The notes under the pieces were generated by a model. It ran no database searches, was not told where the DNA came from, and saw only the letters and a program-made list of their open reading frames with translations. From the NCBI GenBank assembly GCA_024709955.1, contig JANJVS010000165.1, positions 1 to 43,777 of the forward strand: DNA of 43,777 nucleotides. Reading direction: 5' to 3'. This document shows positions 26,692 through 37,924 of the stretch, one piece after another; position 1 is the stretch's first letter; each line of letters opens with the position of its first letter. The stretch comes from Rhodocyclaceae bacterium. Lineage in GTDB: Bacteria > Pseudomonadota > Gammaproteobacteria > Burkholderiales > Rhodocyclaceae. The position numbers and the translations under genes were made by a program.

Positions 26692-29600
26692 ATGCGCCTG
26701 CACTCGATCCGCCAGCGACTGCTGCTCGCCTTCACGGGCCTCGTCACCCTCGCGGTGGCGTTGAGCGGCATCGCGCTCGGCTGGCGCAACTACCGCGACA
26801 ACCTCGACGAGGACTACGCGCGCCAGCAGGAGCTGGCCAGGCGCGTCGCCGTGCAGGCCCAGGCGCTGCTGCGCCAGGCCGAGATCGAGATGAGCAACAC
26901 CGTGCGCGTCAGCGACTTCGCGCGCCTCGGCAACGCCGAGCGCGAACGGGTTCTGGCCCGCCTGCTGGCCAAGCGCGAACGCTTCCGCGAAGCCTTCTTC
27001 GCCGACCCACGCGGACGGGAGCTGGCGCACCTGTCGAACGTGCGCATCCTGCCGCCCCACGAGGAACGGCACGACACCGGCAGCGAATTCCGCACCGCGC
27101 TGCTGAGCCGATCCCCGGCCTACGGCCCGGTGCGCTACGACCCGGGCAACAACGAGCCGATGATGCTGCTCGCCGTCCCGGTGAGCGACGTGCGCGCCGA
27201 CGCGCTCGCCGGCGTGCTGGCGGCGGAGGTGCGCCTCAAGCCGGTCTGGCAGATGATCGCCGAGATATCCATGGAACCCGGCGAAGACGTCTACCTGCTC
27301 GACCAGACCGGCCGCGTGATCGCCCACCGCAATCCCTCGATGGTGCTGCGCGAAAGCCGCCTGCTGCCGCGCATCGACGTGCGCCGCCAGACCGGACTCT
27401 CCGGCCGGGAAGCCTTCCTCGCCACGCGCGAGTTCGAGATCGGCCAACAGAAGTTCCTCGTCGTCGCCGAGCGCGGCATCGACCAGGCGATGGCGCCGGC
27501 GCTCGCCGACATCAAGCTCAGCCTGCTGGTGATCGTGCTGACCCTGGCGCTCGCCTTCGGCCTGATCGTTTCCTTCGCGCGCCGCGTCGCCGAGCCCATC
27601 GTCGCCGTGTCGAGCGTCGCCCGCGCGATCCGCGACGGCGACCTGGAATGCCGCGTGCGCATCGACAGCGCCGACGAGATCGGCGAGCTGGCCGACGCCT
27701 TCAACGACATGACGGAGCGTCTGGGCAGCTCGCTGCGCCAGATCGAATCCGAGCGCGCCCACCTGCGCACCCTGATCCGCACCATTCCCGATCTCGTCTG
27801 GCTCAAGAACCCCGACGGCACCTATCTCTCCTGCAACCTGGCCTTCGAGCGCTTCTTCGGCGCCAGTGAAGCGGCGATCGTCGGCAAGACCGACTACGAC
27901 TTCGTCGACAAGGCCCTTGCCGACTTCTTCCGCGAACAGGACCGCGCCGCGATGGCCGCCGGCCACCCGGTGACCAACGAGGAATGGATCACCTACGCCG
28001 ATGACGGCCGCCGCGGCCTGGTGCTGACCACCAAGACGCCGATGCACGACGCCGACGGCAGGCTGGTCGGCGTGCTCGGCGTCGCCCGCGACATCACCGA
28101 GGTGCGGGGTGCCCAGGAGGCCCTGCACGAACGCGAGGCGGTGTTCGCCGCCATCGCCGAGCAGACCGACGACTCGATCGCGCTGGTCGATGCCGAGACC
28201 GGGCGCTTCGTCGAGTTCAACGCCGCCGCCGCCGCCGGCCTCGGCTACACGCGCGAGGAATTCGCCCGCCTCGGCGTCGCCGACATCGAGGCACGCCAGT
28301 CGCCGGAAGCCGTGCGGGAACAGTTCCGCGAGTTGAGCTTCCGCGGCCACGTCGTCTTCGAATCCCAGCACCGCCGCAAGGACGGCGCGGTCCGCGCCGT
28401 GCGCGTCAGCGCCACGCCCCTCGAACTGCGGGGCAAGCGCTATTTCGCCTCGATCTGGAGCGACATCACCGAGCGCAAGGCGGCCGAGGCCGAGCTGCTG
28501 CTGCACCGCGAGCACCTGGAAAAGCTCGTCCAGGCGCGTACCGCCGAACTGGCCGAGGCGAAGGAGGCGGCCGAGGTGGCCAACAGCGCGAAGAGCAGCT
28601 TCCTCGCCAACATGAGCCACGAGATCCGCACGCCGATGAACGCCATCATCGGCATGACCCATCTGATCGGCCGCGGCCCCCTCTCCGCGCGCCAGCGCGG
28701 CCAGCTCGACAAGGTGAGCGACGCCGCGCGCCACCTGCTCCACCTGATCAACGACATCCTCGACCTGTCGAAGATCGAGGCCGGCAAGCTGGGCATCGAA
28801 AACGCCGAATTCGAACTGGAGCGGCTGCTCGACGGCGTCGAGAGCCAGCTCGCCGAGCGCGCCGAGGCCAAGGGCCTCGAACTCGTCACCGACATCGACG
28901 CCGGCCTGCCGCCGCTGCTGCGCGGCGACGCGCTGCGCATCGGCCAGATCCTGCTCAACTTCGGCAGCAACGCGGTCAAGTTCACCCAGTACGGCCACCT
29001 GCTGCTGCGCGTGCGCCAGGAGGAGCGCGCTGGCGACCGGCTGCGCCTGCGCTTCGAGGTGCGCGACACCGGCATCGGCATCCCCGCCGATCAGCAGGCC
29101 AGGCTGTTCCAGCCCTTCGAGCAGGCGGACGCCTCCACCACGCGCCGCTACGGCGGCTCGGGCCTCGGCCTGGCCATCTCGCGCCGCCTCGCCGAGCTGA
29201 TGGGCGGCACGGTCGGCATGGAAAGCGTGCCCGGCGTCGGCAGCACCTTCTGGCTCAGCCTGCCGCTGGAAGCGACCCAGGGCCAGCCCAGGCATCGCCT
29301 GGGCCGCCCCGAGCTGGAGAATCGCCGCATGCTGGTGGTGGACGACCTGGACGAGGCGCGCGACATCCTCGCGCACCTGCTGGCCGGCATGGGCCTGCGC
29401 GCCGACACCGCCGCCTCGGGCGAGGCCGCGCTGGGAATGATCGAGGCCGCCGACCAGGCCGGCGACCCCTACGAGGTGGTCTTCCTCGACTGGCGCATGC
29501 CCGGCATGGACGGCATCGAGACCGCCCGGCGGATCGCCGCCCTCGACCTGCGCCATCCGCCCCTGCGGCTGATGGTCTCCGCCTTCGGCCACAGCCTGCC

Positions 29601-30789
29601 GCAGGAGAGCCTGCCCGTCGGCACCTGCGCCGGCGTGCTGACCAAGCCGATCCACCCCTCGCCGCTGTTCGACATGCTGGCCACGGTGCTCGCCGGCCAG
29701 ACCGCCGCGCCCCCGCCCGGCCCCGCCATGCCGACCGACGAGCTCTTCGCGCGCCTGCGCGGCGTGCCGGTCCTGCTCGCCGAGGACAATCCGATCAACC
29801 AGGAGGTCACGCTCGAACTGCTGCGCGAGATCGGCCTGGCCGCGGACCTCGCATGCAACGGCGCGGAAGCGGTGGACATGGCCCGCCGCAGGCCCTACGC
29901 GCTGATCCTGATGGACATGCAGATGCCCGTGCTCGACGGCCTGCGCGCCACCGCGGCGATCCGCGCGCTGCCCGCCCACGCCGCCACGCCCATCCTCGCC
30001 ATGACGGCGAACGCCTTCAACGAAGACCGTGCCGCCTGCCTTGCCGTCGGCATGAACGATCACATCGCCAAACCCGTGGACCCGGACGCCCTCTTCATGA
30101 CCCTGCTCAAATGGCTGCCCGAATCGGCCGCCCGTCCCGATGCCGCGCCCGCCGCCCCGGAAAAACTCGGCGCTGACGGGACGGTGGCCGCCGACCGCAT
30201 CGCCGCGCTGCGCGGCCTGCCTGATCTCGACATCGACGCCGGGCTCAAGGTCGCCCACGGCAACGCCGAGCGCTACCTGCGCCTGCTGCACCTGTTCGCC
30301 ACCAGCCACGGCGAGAGCATGGCGCGCATGCGCGCCGGCTACGAGGCCGGCGCCATCGAGGATGCGCGACGCGAGGCGCACTCGCTCAAGGGCGCCGCCG
30401 CCACCCTCGGCATCGAGGAAATCCGCCGCCGCGCGCAGGAGGCCGAGGAGGCCATCAAGGCATCCGCGCCGCCCGCGCGCGTCGCCGAGCTGGCGGCGGA
30501 ACTGGAGCGGGCCTACGCCGCGCTGGCGCGCCGCATCGAGACGATCGGGAGCGACGGCGCGCCGGCGGAGGGGAGCGGCGATGCCGACGCGGAGCCGGCG
30601 CGGCAGGCGCTGGAGCGGCTTGAAGCCCTGCTGGCGGTGGACGATCTCACCGCCAACGACTACCTGCGCGAGCGGCGTCCGCTGCTGGCTAGCGCGCTCG
30701 GCGCCAGCACCTGCGCCGACCTCGAACGCCTGATGAAGCGCTACGAGTTCCCCCAGGCCCTCGCGCTGCTGCGCGCGGCGCGGCGCTGA
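26692..30789 (+). CDS. Hybrid sensor histidine kinase (extracytoplasmic sensor-HAMP-PAS-PAS-HisKA-HATPase-REC-REC-HPt)
   Basis: The 1365-residue protein contains TM1 (about 10-30), an extracytoplasmic dCache-like sensor (about 35-272), TM2 (about 276-296), HAMP (about 296-348), two PAS domains (about 357-470 and 482-595), and HisKA with phosphoacceptor His643 ([14 protein letters not shown]). HATPase_c follows, with N-box [10 protein letters not shown] and G1 box DTGIGIP at 792-798. Two receiver domains (phosphorylation sites Asp933 in FLDWRMPG and Asp1075 in LMDMQMP) and a C-terminal HPt domain with His1230 ([12 protein letters not shown]) complete the relay. The ATG at 26692 lies two bases after the substrate-binding gene. 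Dispersed repeat copy E encodes part of the REC2-HPt linker. The 3' end abuts the convergent acetoacetyl-CoA synthetase gene with no spacer. Confidence 0.93.
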   Translation: MRLHSIRQRLLLAFTGLVTLAVALSGIALGWRNYRDNLDEDYARQQELARRVAVQAQALLRQAEIEMSNTVRVSDFARLGNAERERVLARLLAKRERFREAFFADPRGRELAHLSNVRILPPHEERHDTGSEFRTALLSRSPAYGPVRYDPGNNEPMMLLAVPVSDVRADALAGVLAAEVRLKPVWQMIAEISMEPGEDVYLLDQTGRVIAHRNPSMVLRESRLLPRIDVRRQTGLSGREAFLATREFEIGQQKFLVVAERGIDQAMAPALADIKLSLLVIVLTLALAFGLIVSFARRVAEPIVAVSSVARAIRDGDLECRVRIDSADEIGELADAFNDMTERLGSSLRQIESERAHLRTLIRTIPDLVWLKNPDGTYLSCNLAFERFFGASEAAIVGKTDYDFVDKALADFFREQDRAAMAAGHPVTNEEWITYADDGRRGLVLTTKTPMHDADGRLVGVLGVARDITEVRGAQEALHEREAVFAAIAEQTDDSIALVDAETGRFVEFNAAAAAGLGYTREEFARLGVADIEARQSPEAVREQFRELSFRGHVVFESQHRRKDGAVRAVRVSATPLELRGKRYFASIWSDITERKAAEAELLLHREHLEKLVQARTAELAEAKEAAEVANSAKSSFLANMSHEIRTPMNAIIGMTHLIGRGPLSARQRGQLDKVSDAARHLLHLINDILDLSKIEAGKLGIENAEFELERLLDGVESQLAERAEAKGLELVTDIDAGLPPLLRGDALRIGQILLNFGSNAVKFTQYGHLLLRVRQEERAGDRLRLRFEVRDTGIGIPADQQARLFQPFEQADASTTRRYGGSGLGLAISRRLAELMGGTVGMESVPGVGSTFWLSLPLEATQGQPRHRLGRPELENRRMLVVDDLDEARDILAHLLAGMGLRADTAASGEAALGMIEAADQAGDPYEVVFLDWRMPGMDGIETARRIAALDLRHPPLRLMVSAFGHSLPQESLPVGTCAGVLTKPIHPSPLFDMLATVLAGQTAAPPPGPAMPTDELFARLRGVPVLLAEDNPINQEVTLELLREIGLAADLACNGAEAVDMARRRPYALILMDMQMPVLDGLRATAAIRALPAHAATPILAMTANAFNEDRAACLAVGMNDHIAKPVDPDALFMTLLKWLPESAARPDAAPAAPEKLGADGTVAADRIAALRGLPDLDIDAGLKVAHGNAERYLRLLHLFATSHGESMARMRAGYEAGAIEDARREAHSLKGAAATLGIEEIRRRAQEAEEAIKASAPPARVAELAAELERAYAALARRIETIGSDGAPAEGSGDADAEPARQALERLEALLAVDDLTANDYLRERRPLLASALGASTCADLERLMKRYEFPQALALLRAARR
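30161..30189 (-). repeat. Dispersed repeat, copy E (short form, inverted), inside the kinase gene
   Basis: Read on the - strand it is GGCCACCGTCCCGTCAG then CGCCGAGTTTTT, two differences from the consensus modules. It encodes about residues 1157-1166 ([10 protein letters not shown]) of the hybrid kinase, in the flexible linker between the second receiver and the HPt domain. Chance similarity cannot be excluded for this copy alone. Confidence 0.45.
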
Positions 30790-32725
<1,936 letters not shown>

Positions 32726-32733
<8 letters not shown>

Positions 32734-33139
32734 GCTGGTAGATTCCGCGAATGGAGTCTGGCAAAGGCAGGGACTTGCCGGTACGAGGGTTCCACCAGAC
32801 GATCTTGGAGGCGCCCTCGGCGTAGAGCGTGTCGTCACCGACGCAACGCATTTCGTAGTAGGTGGGCAGGCTGCTGCGCCCGGGCTTGCCGATCAGGGTC
32901 CTGACCTCGACGGTGGCCGGGAAGGCGATCGGGCGGAAGAAGGTGCAGCTCGCGTTGACGATCACCGGCCCTTCGTCCACCGCGACGATGTCGGCATAGC
33001 CGAGCGAGGCCAGCCAGTCGATGCGCGCCTGCTCGGCGTAGCGGAAATAGACGGTGTTATTGACATGGCCGAGGGCGTCCATGTCGCCCCAGCGCACGGG
33101 GATGAGGGAAGTGTGAACCAGCTGGCGGGGATGTTCCAT
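32726..33139 (-). CDS. Acyl-CoA thioesterase, YbgC/4HBT hotdog family
   Basis: The 137-residue protein has the hotdog-fold thioesterase pattern: [33 protein letters not shown] carries the family's catalytic-region Asp and the helix following it, and the beta-sheet part includes [33 protein letters not shown]. It should hydrolyse an acyl-CoA, but the chain is not predictable. The ATG at 33139 is preferred; the frame continues upstream into the divergent ETF-QO gene and is not used. The stop codon lies inside the next gene's start region, indicating coupled expression with acetoacetyl-CoA synthetase. Confidence 0.85.
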
Positions 33140-33171
33140 CGGTGCGCATGATCCATGAAAAGACAGGGCGG

Positions 33172-33216
33172 GACTGTCGTTGCAAGGACAGTCGCCACGA
33201 ATGATCCAATTATAAT
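33172..33216 (+). promoter_or_regulatory. Putative ETF-QO promoter with upstream dyad
   Basis: A perfect TATAAT lies at 33211-33216, 62 bases before the ETF-QO start. The inverted repeat GACTGTC-N8-GACAGTC (33172-33193) ends where a -35 would lie and sits midway between the divergent thioesterase and ETF-QO starts, so one regulator could control both. The -35 itself (ACAGTC) is poor. Confidence 0.45.
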
Positions 33217-33278
33217 CACGCTCTATCGCCGACCGCGGACGGACCGGACGGCGCCGGCGCCAAGGAGAGGAGAAGACG

Positions 33279-34910
33279 ATGGAACGCGAAGCGATGGAAT
33301 TCGACGTGGTCGTGGTCGGCGGCGGACCGGCGGGCCTGGCGGCGGCGATCCGGCTCAAACAGCTCGACGCGGGCATCAACGTCTGCCTGATCGAGAAGGG
33401 TGCCGAAATCGGCGCCCACATCCTCTCCGGCGCGGTGATGGACCCGCGCGCACTGAACGAGCTGATTCCGGACTGGAAAGACAAGGGCGCCCCGCTCGAC
33501 ACGCCGGTCAGCGAGGACCGCTTCATCATCTTTTCCGAGACGGGCGGCTTCAGGGTGCCGAACGCCCTGCTCCCCGGCTGCTTTCTCAACCACGGCAACT
33601 ACATCGTCAGCCTGGGCAACGTCTGCCGCTGGCTGGCCCAGCAGGCCGAGGCGCTCGGCGTGGAGATCTACCCGGGCTTCGCCGGCGCGGAAGTGCTCTA
33701 CAACGAGGACGGCTCGGTGAAGGGCGTCGCCACCGGCGACATGGGGGTCGGCCGCGACGGCCAGCCCACCGACGCCTACCAGCCCGGCATGGAACTGCTG
33801 GCGAAGTACACCCTCTTCGCCGAAGGCTGCCGCGGCCACCTTGGCAAGCAGCTCGAGGCGAAATTCGACCTGCGCAAGGGCGCCGACCCGCAGGTCTACG
33901 GCATCGGCATCAAGGAGCTGTGGGAGATCAAAACGGAGCAGCATGTAAAGGGCTTGGTCATGCACACGGGCGGCTGGCCGATGGCTTCCGACACCTATGG
34001 CGGCGGCTTCGTATACCACCTCGAAGGCAACCTCGTCGCAATCGGCTACGTGGTCGGCCTCGCCTACAGCAACCCCCACCTGTCTCCCTTCGAGGAATTC
34101 CAGCGCTACAAGCTGCATCCGCTGGTGAAACCCTTCCTCGAGGGCGGCAAGCGCATTGCCTACGGTGCGCGTGCCCTCACCGCGGGCGGCCTGCAGGCGC
34201 TGCCGAAGCTGATCTTCCCCGGCGGCGCCCTGATCGGCGACGACGCCGGTTTCCTCAACGCCGCCCGCATCAAGGGCTCGCACGCCGCGCTGAAGACCGG
34301 CATGCTGGCCGCGGAAGCCCTCGCCGAGGCGCTCGCCGCCGGCCGCAGCGGCGATGAGCTGACCGCCTATCCGCAGAAGTTCCGCGAGTCCTGGCTGTTC
34401 GAGGAACTGCACCGCACGCGCAACTTCAAGCCGTGGATGAGCAAGGGTCTGTGGCTGGGCTCGCTGATGTTCGGCATCGACCAGCAGGTGTTCCGCGGCA
34501 AGGCGCCGTGGACGCTGCGCCTCACGGCCGACCACCTGAAGCTGAAGAAAGCAGCGGACTGCGCGCCGATCGCCTACCCGAAGCCGGACGGCGTGATCAC
34601 CTTCGACCGGCTCTCCTCGGTGTTCCTGTCGAACACCAACCACGAGGAAAACCAGCCCTGCCACCTGCGCCTGAAGGACGAGACGGTGCCGATCCGCACC
34701 AACCTCGCCCTCTACGACGCACCCGAGCAGCGCTACTGCCCGGCCGGCGTGTACGAGATCGTGCGCGACGCCGACGGCGCAAACCCGCGACTGCAGATCA
34801 ACGCGCAGAACTGCGTGCACTGCAAGACCTGCGACATCAAGGACCCGACGCAGAACATCACCTGGGTGGTGCCGCAGGGCGGCGAAGGCCCCGTGTATCC
34901 AAACATGTAA
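33279..34910 (+). CDS. Electron transfer flavoprotein-ubiquinone oxidoreductase (ETF-QO)
   Basis: ETF-QO passes electrons from reduced ETF to ubiquinone at the inner membrane. The 543 residues show the FAD-binding motif VVVGGGPAGLAAA (10-22), the family stretch EKGAEIGAHILSGAVMDPRAL, and a C-terminal 4Fe-4S ferredoxin-like domain with the four cluster cysteines Cys487, Cys512, Cys515 and Cys518 (RYCPAGVYE and NCVHCKTCDIKDP). The full-length pattern fits the canonical monomeric enzyme. It is divergent from the acetoacetyl-CoA synthetase/thioesterase operon. Its natural partners, etfB, etfA and an acyl-CoA dehydrogenase, lie about 6-9 kb downstream on the opposite strand. Confidence 0.95.
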   Translation: MEREAMEFDVVVVGGGPAGLAAAIRLKQLDAGINVCLIEKGAEIGAHILSGAVMDPRALNELIPDWKDKGAPLDTPVSEDRFIIFSETGGFRVPNALLPGCFLNHGNYIVSLGNVCRWLAQQAEALGVEIYPGFAGAEVLYNEDGSVKGVATGDMGVGRDGQPTDAYQPGMELLAKYTLFAEGCRGHLGKQLEAKFDLRKGADPQVYGIGIKELWEIKTEQHVKGLVMHTGGWPMASDTYGGGFVYHLEGNLVAIGYVVGLAYSNPHLSPFEEFQRYKLHPLVKPFLEGGKRIAYGARALTAGGLQALPKLIFPGGALIGDDAGFLNAARIKGSHAALKTGMLAAEALAEALAAGRSGDELTAYPQKFRESWLFEELHRTRNFKPWMSKGLWLGSLMFGIDQQVFRGKAPWTLRLTADHLKLKKAADCAPIAYPKPDGVITFDRLSSVFLSNTNHEENQPCHLRLKDETVPIRTNLALYDAPEQRYCPAGVYEIVRDADGANPRLQINAQNCVHCKTCDIKDPTQNITWVVPQGGEGPVYPNM

Positions 34911-34913
34911 CGG

Positions 34914-34944
34914 CTTCGCCGCCTCCCGCCCCCGCGCGGCGAAG
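34914..34944. terminator. Hairpin between convergent ETF-QO and DUF1631 genes
   Basis: CTTCGCCGC (34914-34922) pairs with GCGGCGAAG (34936-34944) around a 13-base C-rich loop, four bases after the ETF-QO stop codon. There is no T-run on either strand, so it may act as a weak bidirectional terminator only. Confidence 0.4.
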
Positions 34945-34966
34945 GTACCGTTCGCCAGGCACGTGA

Positions 34967-37273
34967 TCAGGCGAGCTGCAGGCTGTTGAGCACACCATTC
35001 ACGGCACGCTCGAAGAGCGGCTCTTCGGCCACAATGCGGGCCATGCCGGTCCTGAACTGGTAGGCAAGCGCCTCCTGCGATATCGAAGTCGCCCGCGGCG
35101 AGCGTGGGTTGGTGAAGAGGTAGATTCCGCGCTGCGGGCTGACCCAGGAGAGGCGGGTCCGCACCGCCCCTCCCTCGTGCTGCCTGAATTCCACCCAGTC
35201 GCCACGCCCGAGTGCCGCCACCTGCTGCAGATACAGATCAGCCGCAACGGCGGCCGACGGATTGGCACCGACGAGGGCGACTTCCTCGATCTGAACGTCG
35301 TTCTCGGTGATGCGCGTAATGAACAGTTCGCCCTCCGGATTGACGCTGTACTGGTCGGCCGGAGATGCCGAAGACGTTACCTCGGCCGGCGCTGGCGCCT
35401 CGGTCGCGACCGCAGGAGGCTCTCCGCCATTCAGGCCCGCCTTGACCGCAGCGGAATGCATCGCCACCAGTTCATCGAAAAACCGGCCCCGCTTCTCCTG
35501 CTGCAGATTGATCGCATCAAGCCCTGCATGCAGGGCGCGAAGCAGGCCGGGCAAGGTGTTCACCAGCTGCTTGCGCTCGTCGCTGTTGGTCTTTGGTGCG
35601 ACGCTCCAGATGAGATCGTCAATCATGGAGGTCGCGCTCAGGTAGGCATGGTGCTCCTCGCCGTGGCGGATATAAAGCTCCTTCAGCACATGCTGCCAAT
35701 GATCGAGCAGGAAGCGCTGCACGCCCTGCGGAACGCCGGACGACAGTCGCCGCGACACCGCCTCGCCGGCAACGACCCATGCGATTTCCTCGGTTTCGCG
35801 TTTTCGCATCAGCTCCGCCGAACGTCCCGCGATCCCCTCCGCCATCGCATCGCGTTCGGCAATGACGGCATTGAGCAAATTGAGTGCATCGGTGAAAATC
35901 TGCACATCACGCTCGAAATCGCCCTGGATGCGCTCGGCAATGAAGGCGATTTCCTGGAAGAGCGGATCGTCCTGGTCGACCGTATCGCCCCAGGCCACTG
36001 CCGCCCGTGAAATGCCGTCGAGCAGCCTGCGTGCCGGATGGGCCTTGCTCGAGAAAAAGGACTTGTCGAGGAGCGCCACCTTCAGCACGGGAATCTGCAG
36101 CCGCCCCACCAGCGCCTTGATCACGTCGGGAATCTTGGCGTCGTCGAAGATGAAATCGAACAGCATGGCGACGATGTCGATGGTGATGGCATCGAGCTGA
36201 CCGACGCCCTGGGCTTGGCTGTTCGCCTTGATGCGGTGCAGGGCATTCATCGTGCCGAGCGCCTGGCCAAGGTCGGGCAGGCCGTCCGAGTTCCCCTTCT
36301 CGTTCAGCAGCCTGTCCAGACGCTGCATATCGGTCAGGGAATCGATGAACGCGCTCTTGATGCTCGCAGCCTGCAGGCTCGCCCCCCCCGCAGGACTTCC
36401 GCTGGCGGCAGGTGCCGGTGCAGCTGCGCCAGGCGACAACCCGGCGGCTTGCACAAGCACGAGATGATTCAGGGCGCTCAGCAGGTCGCCTCCGACAGCC
36501 GACTCTCCCTGCGGGGACGAAACGGGCGATTCCTGCTTGGCTGCAGGCCGGGGAGCCGACGGTGCGTTCACCGGCTTGCGGTAGGCGGAGCGCAGGTCGG
36601 GCAGGACGTTCCAGCGCACCATCTCGCTGTTGAGGTCGGCATAGACGGCCTGCAGCGCCCTGGAGACGTGCTGCTCGATCTGCTTGAGCAGCACCAGTTT
36701 GACCTTGACGCTGCCCTCGATCTCGTCGCAGGCACGCTTCAGCGCGTCGCAAACGGCCTGCGGACTGATGGGGTTTTCCTCGTCCTTCAGCTCATTCCGG
36801 CCAAGCAGCATGGCGACGCGCTCGCCGAGCAGGGACAGTTCATCCTCGTTCTGCTCGCGCAGGCGGGTCGCCAGTTCCTGCATGGCGATGCTTTCGGCAA
36901 GGTCGTCCTCCTCGACCAAACGCAACTCCTGCGCCGAAACGGAAAGTGACTTTACGGCGGTGTCCATCTCGCCGCGCATCTTGTGGTTGAAGACCTCGAC
37001 GAAATGGCGCGAGAAGGCAGCTTCCATCTTCGGCCACTTTTCCTTGGCCTTGCCGCGCACCTCGAGATAGAGCTTCTGCATCTCGCGGTCGTAACTGGCT
37101 TCTGCCATCTGGAACAGGTCTTCCTCGACATCGGCCAGCATCTCGCGCAGGGAGCCGGACAGCCGCTTCATTGCCAGTTCCCGACAATCATTGAGCATGC
37201 GGCTGGATTCGGCCGCACTCAGCTGACGCCGCTCATTCAGATTGACGACATTGCTCAATGCACTCGCAGCCAT
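34967..37273 (-). CDS. DUF1631 family protein
   Basis: The 768-residue protein matches the DUF1631 family, widespread in beta- and gammaproteobacteria and of unknown function. It is largely helical and soluble, with a charged N-terminal part (MLNDCRELAMKRLSGSLREMLADVEEDLFQMAEAS), a Pro/Ala/Ser linker (about 240-300), a central helical region and a C-terminal region WVEFRQHEGGAVRTRLSWVSPQRGIYLFTNPRSPRATSISQEAL. The last part resembles a PilZ-like barrel seen in this family, although I do not see a clear RxxxR...DxSxxG c-di-GMP motif. The ATG at 37273 is preferred because GGAGG lies correctly before it; an ATG at 37285 is in frame. It is divergent from a diguanylate cyclase. Confidence 0.85.
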   Translation of the reverse strand: MAASALSNVVNLNERRQLSAAESSRMLNDCRELAMKRLSGSLREMLADVEEDLFQMAEASYDREMQKLYLEVRGKAKEKWPKMEAAFSRHFVEVFNHKMRGEMDTAVKSLSVSAQELRLVEEDDLAESIAMQELATRLREQNEDELSLLGERVAMLLGRNELKDEENPISPQAVCDALKRACDEIEGSVKVKLVLLKQIEQHVSRALQAVYADLNSEMVRWNVLPDLRSAYRKPVNAPSAPRPAAKQESPVSSPQGESAVGGDLLSALNHLVLVQAAGLSPGAAAPAPAASGSPAGGASLQAASIKSAFIDSLTDMQRLDRLLNEKGNSDGLPDLGQALGTMNALHRIKANSQAQGVGQLDAITIDIVAMLFDFIFDDAKIPDVIKALVGRLQIPVLKVALLDKSFFSSKAHPARRLLDGISRAAVAWGDTVDQDDPLFQEIAFIAERIQGDFERDVQIFTDALNLLNAVIAERDAMAEGIAGRSAELMRKRETEEIAWVVAGEAVSRRLSSGVPQGVQRFLLDHWQHVLKELYIRHGEEHHAYLSATSMIDDLIWSVAPKTNSDERKQLVNTLPGLLRALHAGLDAINLQQEKRGRFFDELVAMHSAAVKAGLNGGEPPAVATEAPAPAEVTSSASPADQYSVNPEGELFITRITENDVQIEEVALVGANPSAAVAADLYLQQVAALGRGDWVEFRQHEGGAVRTRLSWVSPQRGIYLFTNPRSPRATSISQEALAYQFRTGMARIVAEEPLFERAVNGVLNSLQLA

Positions 37274-37651
37274 GCTTGCCTCCATTCGCAGTCGTGCCGC
37301 GCAACCGCGCGGCGACGGACATTCAGACCGATGCCGAAATGGCAGCGGCCGTCAGGCGAACGTCACCGGGATGGAGGCGCGGAAACAGGTCGGGCGAAAT
37401 TGGAGAGGAGGCGCAGTCCGGACGAATTCGCCCGGCGATGCTTTGACAGAAAGAAAGGCACGGCTCATTGTGACCCCTATCCGGCAACTCCGCTGCCATA
37501 GAACTTCCCTCTATCGGGATGTCCCTTAGACCGGTTGTTTTGCGCCCCCAGCTTTCGATGGGTTTGCCCTTATCAGATTCAATGATCCATTTGCCTCGGC
37601 GACATCTGGATCGTTTCCTTGAGGCCTTCGAGCCGAAAGACCTCTGGAGCC

Positions 37652-37671
37652 GCCGTGAAATACTTCACGGC
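37652..37671 (+). other. Perfect hairpin or operator in the DUF1631-GGDEF intergenic region
   Basis: GCCGTGAA-ATAC-TTCACGGC has perfect 8-bp arms around a 4-base loop, followed by TTTGCG. It could be a regulator-binding site or the end of a small transcript. Confidence 0.45.
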
Positions 37672-37715
37672 TTTGCGTAATCAATAGCACGCGAAAATTC
37701 AATGCGCAACTGTCT

Positions 37716-37740
37716 CAAACGCCCGACAGTATCGCGTTTG
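37716..37740 (+). other. Inverted repeat in the DUF1631-GGDEF intergenic region
   Basis: CAAACGC (37716-37722) and GCGTTTG (37734-37740) are complementary across 11 bases. A T7 run lies about 29 bases downstream, too far for a standard terminator. Confidence 0.35.
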
Positions 37741-37924
37741 GCAGCCTCTTCTTCATGATTTCACGTGTTTTTTTCATGACCGCCCGGAAAGGTGGCGCAG
37801 AAAATTTAATCGAGTTTCCCGCTGTCGCCTGACCGAACCCCGCGGGCCGCAGGGGCTTATTCAAGTTTGCGCCGCAACATCCGTAGTTCACAGGGATGAC
37901 TCCCCTGATATTGCCCGCCCTCGA

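Larger units (their letters stand above)
37274..37924. other. Intergenic region with several inverted repeats
   Basis: About 650 bases separate the divergent DUF1631 and diguanylate cyclase genes, and no convincing gene is seen. Sequence visibly less GC-rich than the neighbours contains inverted repeats: GATCCA...TGGATC (37584-37612), the 8-bp-arm hairpin at 37652-37671, CAAACGC...GCGTTTG (37716-37740) and CCCCGCGG...CCGC-A-GGGG (37839-37856). A T7 run follows at about 37769-37775. A small RNA or complex regulatory region is possible; no promoter consensus is clear. Confidence 0.5.

Noticed and set aside
26491-30381. Very long open frame on the - strand (about 1296 codons) antisense to the hybrid kinase
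   Set aside because: It mirrors GC-rich codon bias; the + strand encodes complete kinase, receiver and HPt domains, and the antisense protein has low-complexity composition without family motifs.
34967-37273. DUF1631 protein as a proven c-di-GMP receptor
   Set aside because: The location next to a diguanylate cyclase is suggestive, but I could not find a clear PilZ RxxxR plus DxSxxG motif in the sequence.
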